From a virus, in the IMG/VR virus record IMGVR_UViG_3300001533_002366, positions 1 to 56,832 of that record: DNA of 56,832 nucleotides. One strand, 5' to 3'. This document shows, piece after piece, positions 56,817 through 56,832 of this stretch (its first letter is position 1; the number at the start of each line of letters is the position of its first letter). The notes under the pieces were generated by a model that made no database searches, was not told the origin of the DNA, and worked only from the letters and a program-made list of their open reading frames with translations. The translations under genes were made by a program, and so were the position numbers.

Positions 56817-56832
56817 TGCATGATATAATGCA

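Overview
The window is a 56.8 kb piece of a large, strongly AT-rich tailed-phage genome with T4-like (myovirus) architecture. The minus strand carries a block in T4 order: portal (gp20-like), prohead protease (gp21-like), two small coiled-coil proteins in the scaffold position, and a gp23-like major capsid protein. A contractile tail sheath lies further on. There are no tRNA genes, rRNA genes or integrase. The phage encodes a PEP-CTERM (exosortase-sorted) protein, a lipoprotein and several Sec-type signal peptides, which suggests a Gram-negative host with an exosortase/EPS system. The host is inferred, not seen.

Layout. 1-2821 (+): tandem paralogues built of 23-residue WAYxYC...DDPEVRK units. 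2872-5418 (+): a multi-domain homing-type nuclease. 5484-12889 (-): capsid morphogenesis. 12979-22190 (-): replication and metabolism, with a DnaB-like helicase, a TGT/DpdA-like transglycosylase, thymidylate synthase, GroES, ribosomal protein bS21, QueE, and a uracil-DNA-glycosylase/family-B DNA polymerase fusion. 22349-25890: small strongly promoted genes interleaved with a glycosyltransferase and an archaeo-eukaryotic-type primase. 25957-41371 (+): a long early/middle-type operon with QueC, HPRT, dCMP deaminase, an unassigned structured RNA, PLA2-like and LmbE-like proteins, sugar-nucleotide enzymes, five paralogous HNH proteins and an RNA ligase. 41393-45153: mixed small genes and a second homing-type nuclease. 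45190-47944 (-): tail sheath and a virion protein. 48065-49640 (+): three more strongly promoted genes including the PEP-CTERM protein. 49693-56816 (-): phosphoesterases, glycosyltransferases and virion proteins.

How the genes fit together. DpdA, QueE and QueC point to 7-deazaguanine modification of phage DNA. TS, dCMP deaminase and HPRT support nucleotide supply. Polymerase-UDG, helicase and primase form a replication set. bS21 and GroES adjust host translation and folding. Glycosyltransferases, a heptose-type nucleotidyltransferase, dTDP-glucose dehydratase and a PIG-L deacetylase suggest glycan remodelling.

The most unusual signal is a dispersed set of nine transcription units whose coding sequences fold into dense perfect or G-U-completed hairpins (22397, 23846, 24099, 25176, 25477, 42672, 48065, 48647, 49434). 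Most lie behind a conserved promoter-like block of up to 23 bp, identical at four sites and diverged at four more. In most of them a hairpin overlaps or abuts the stop codon, followed by a second terminator-type hairpin. I know of no described system that matches this arrangement. A second recurrent element, AGAACAAATA, precedes most other transcription units.
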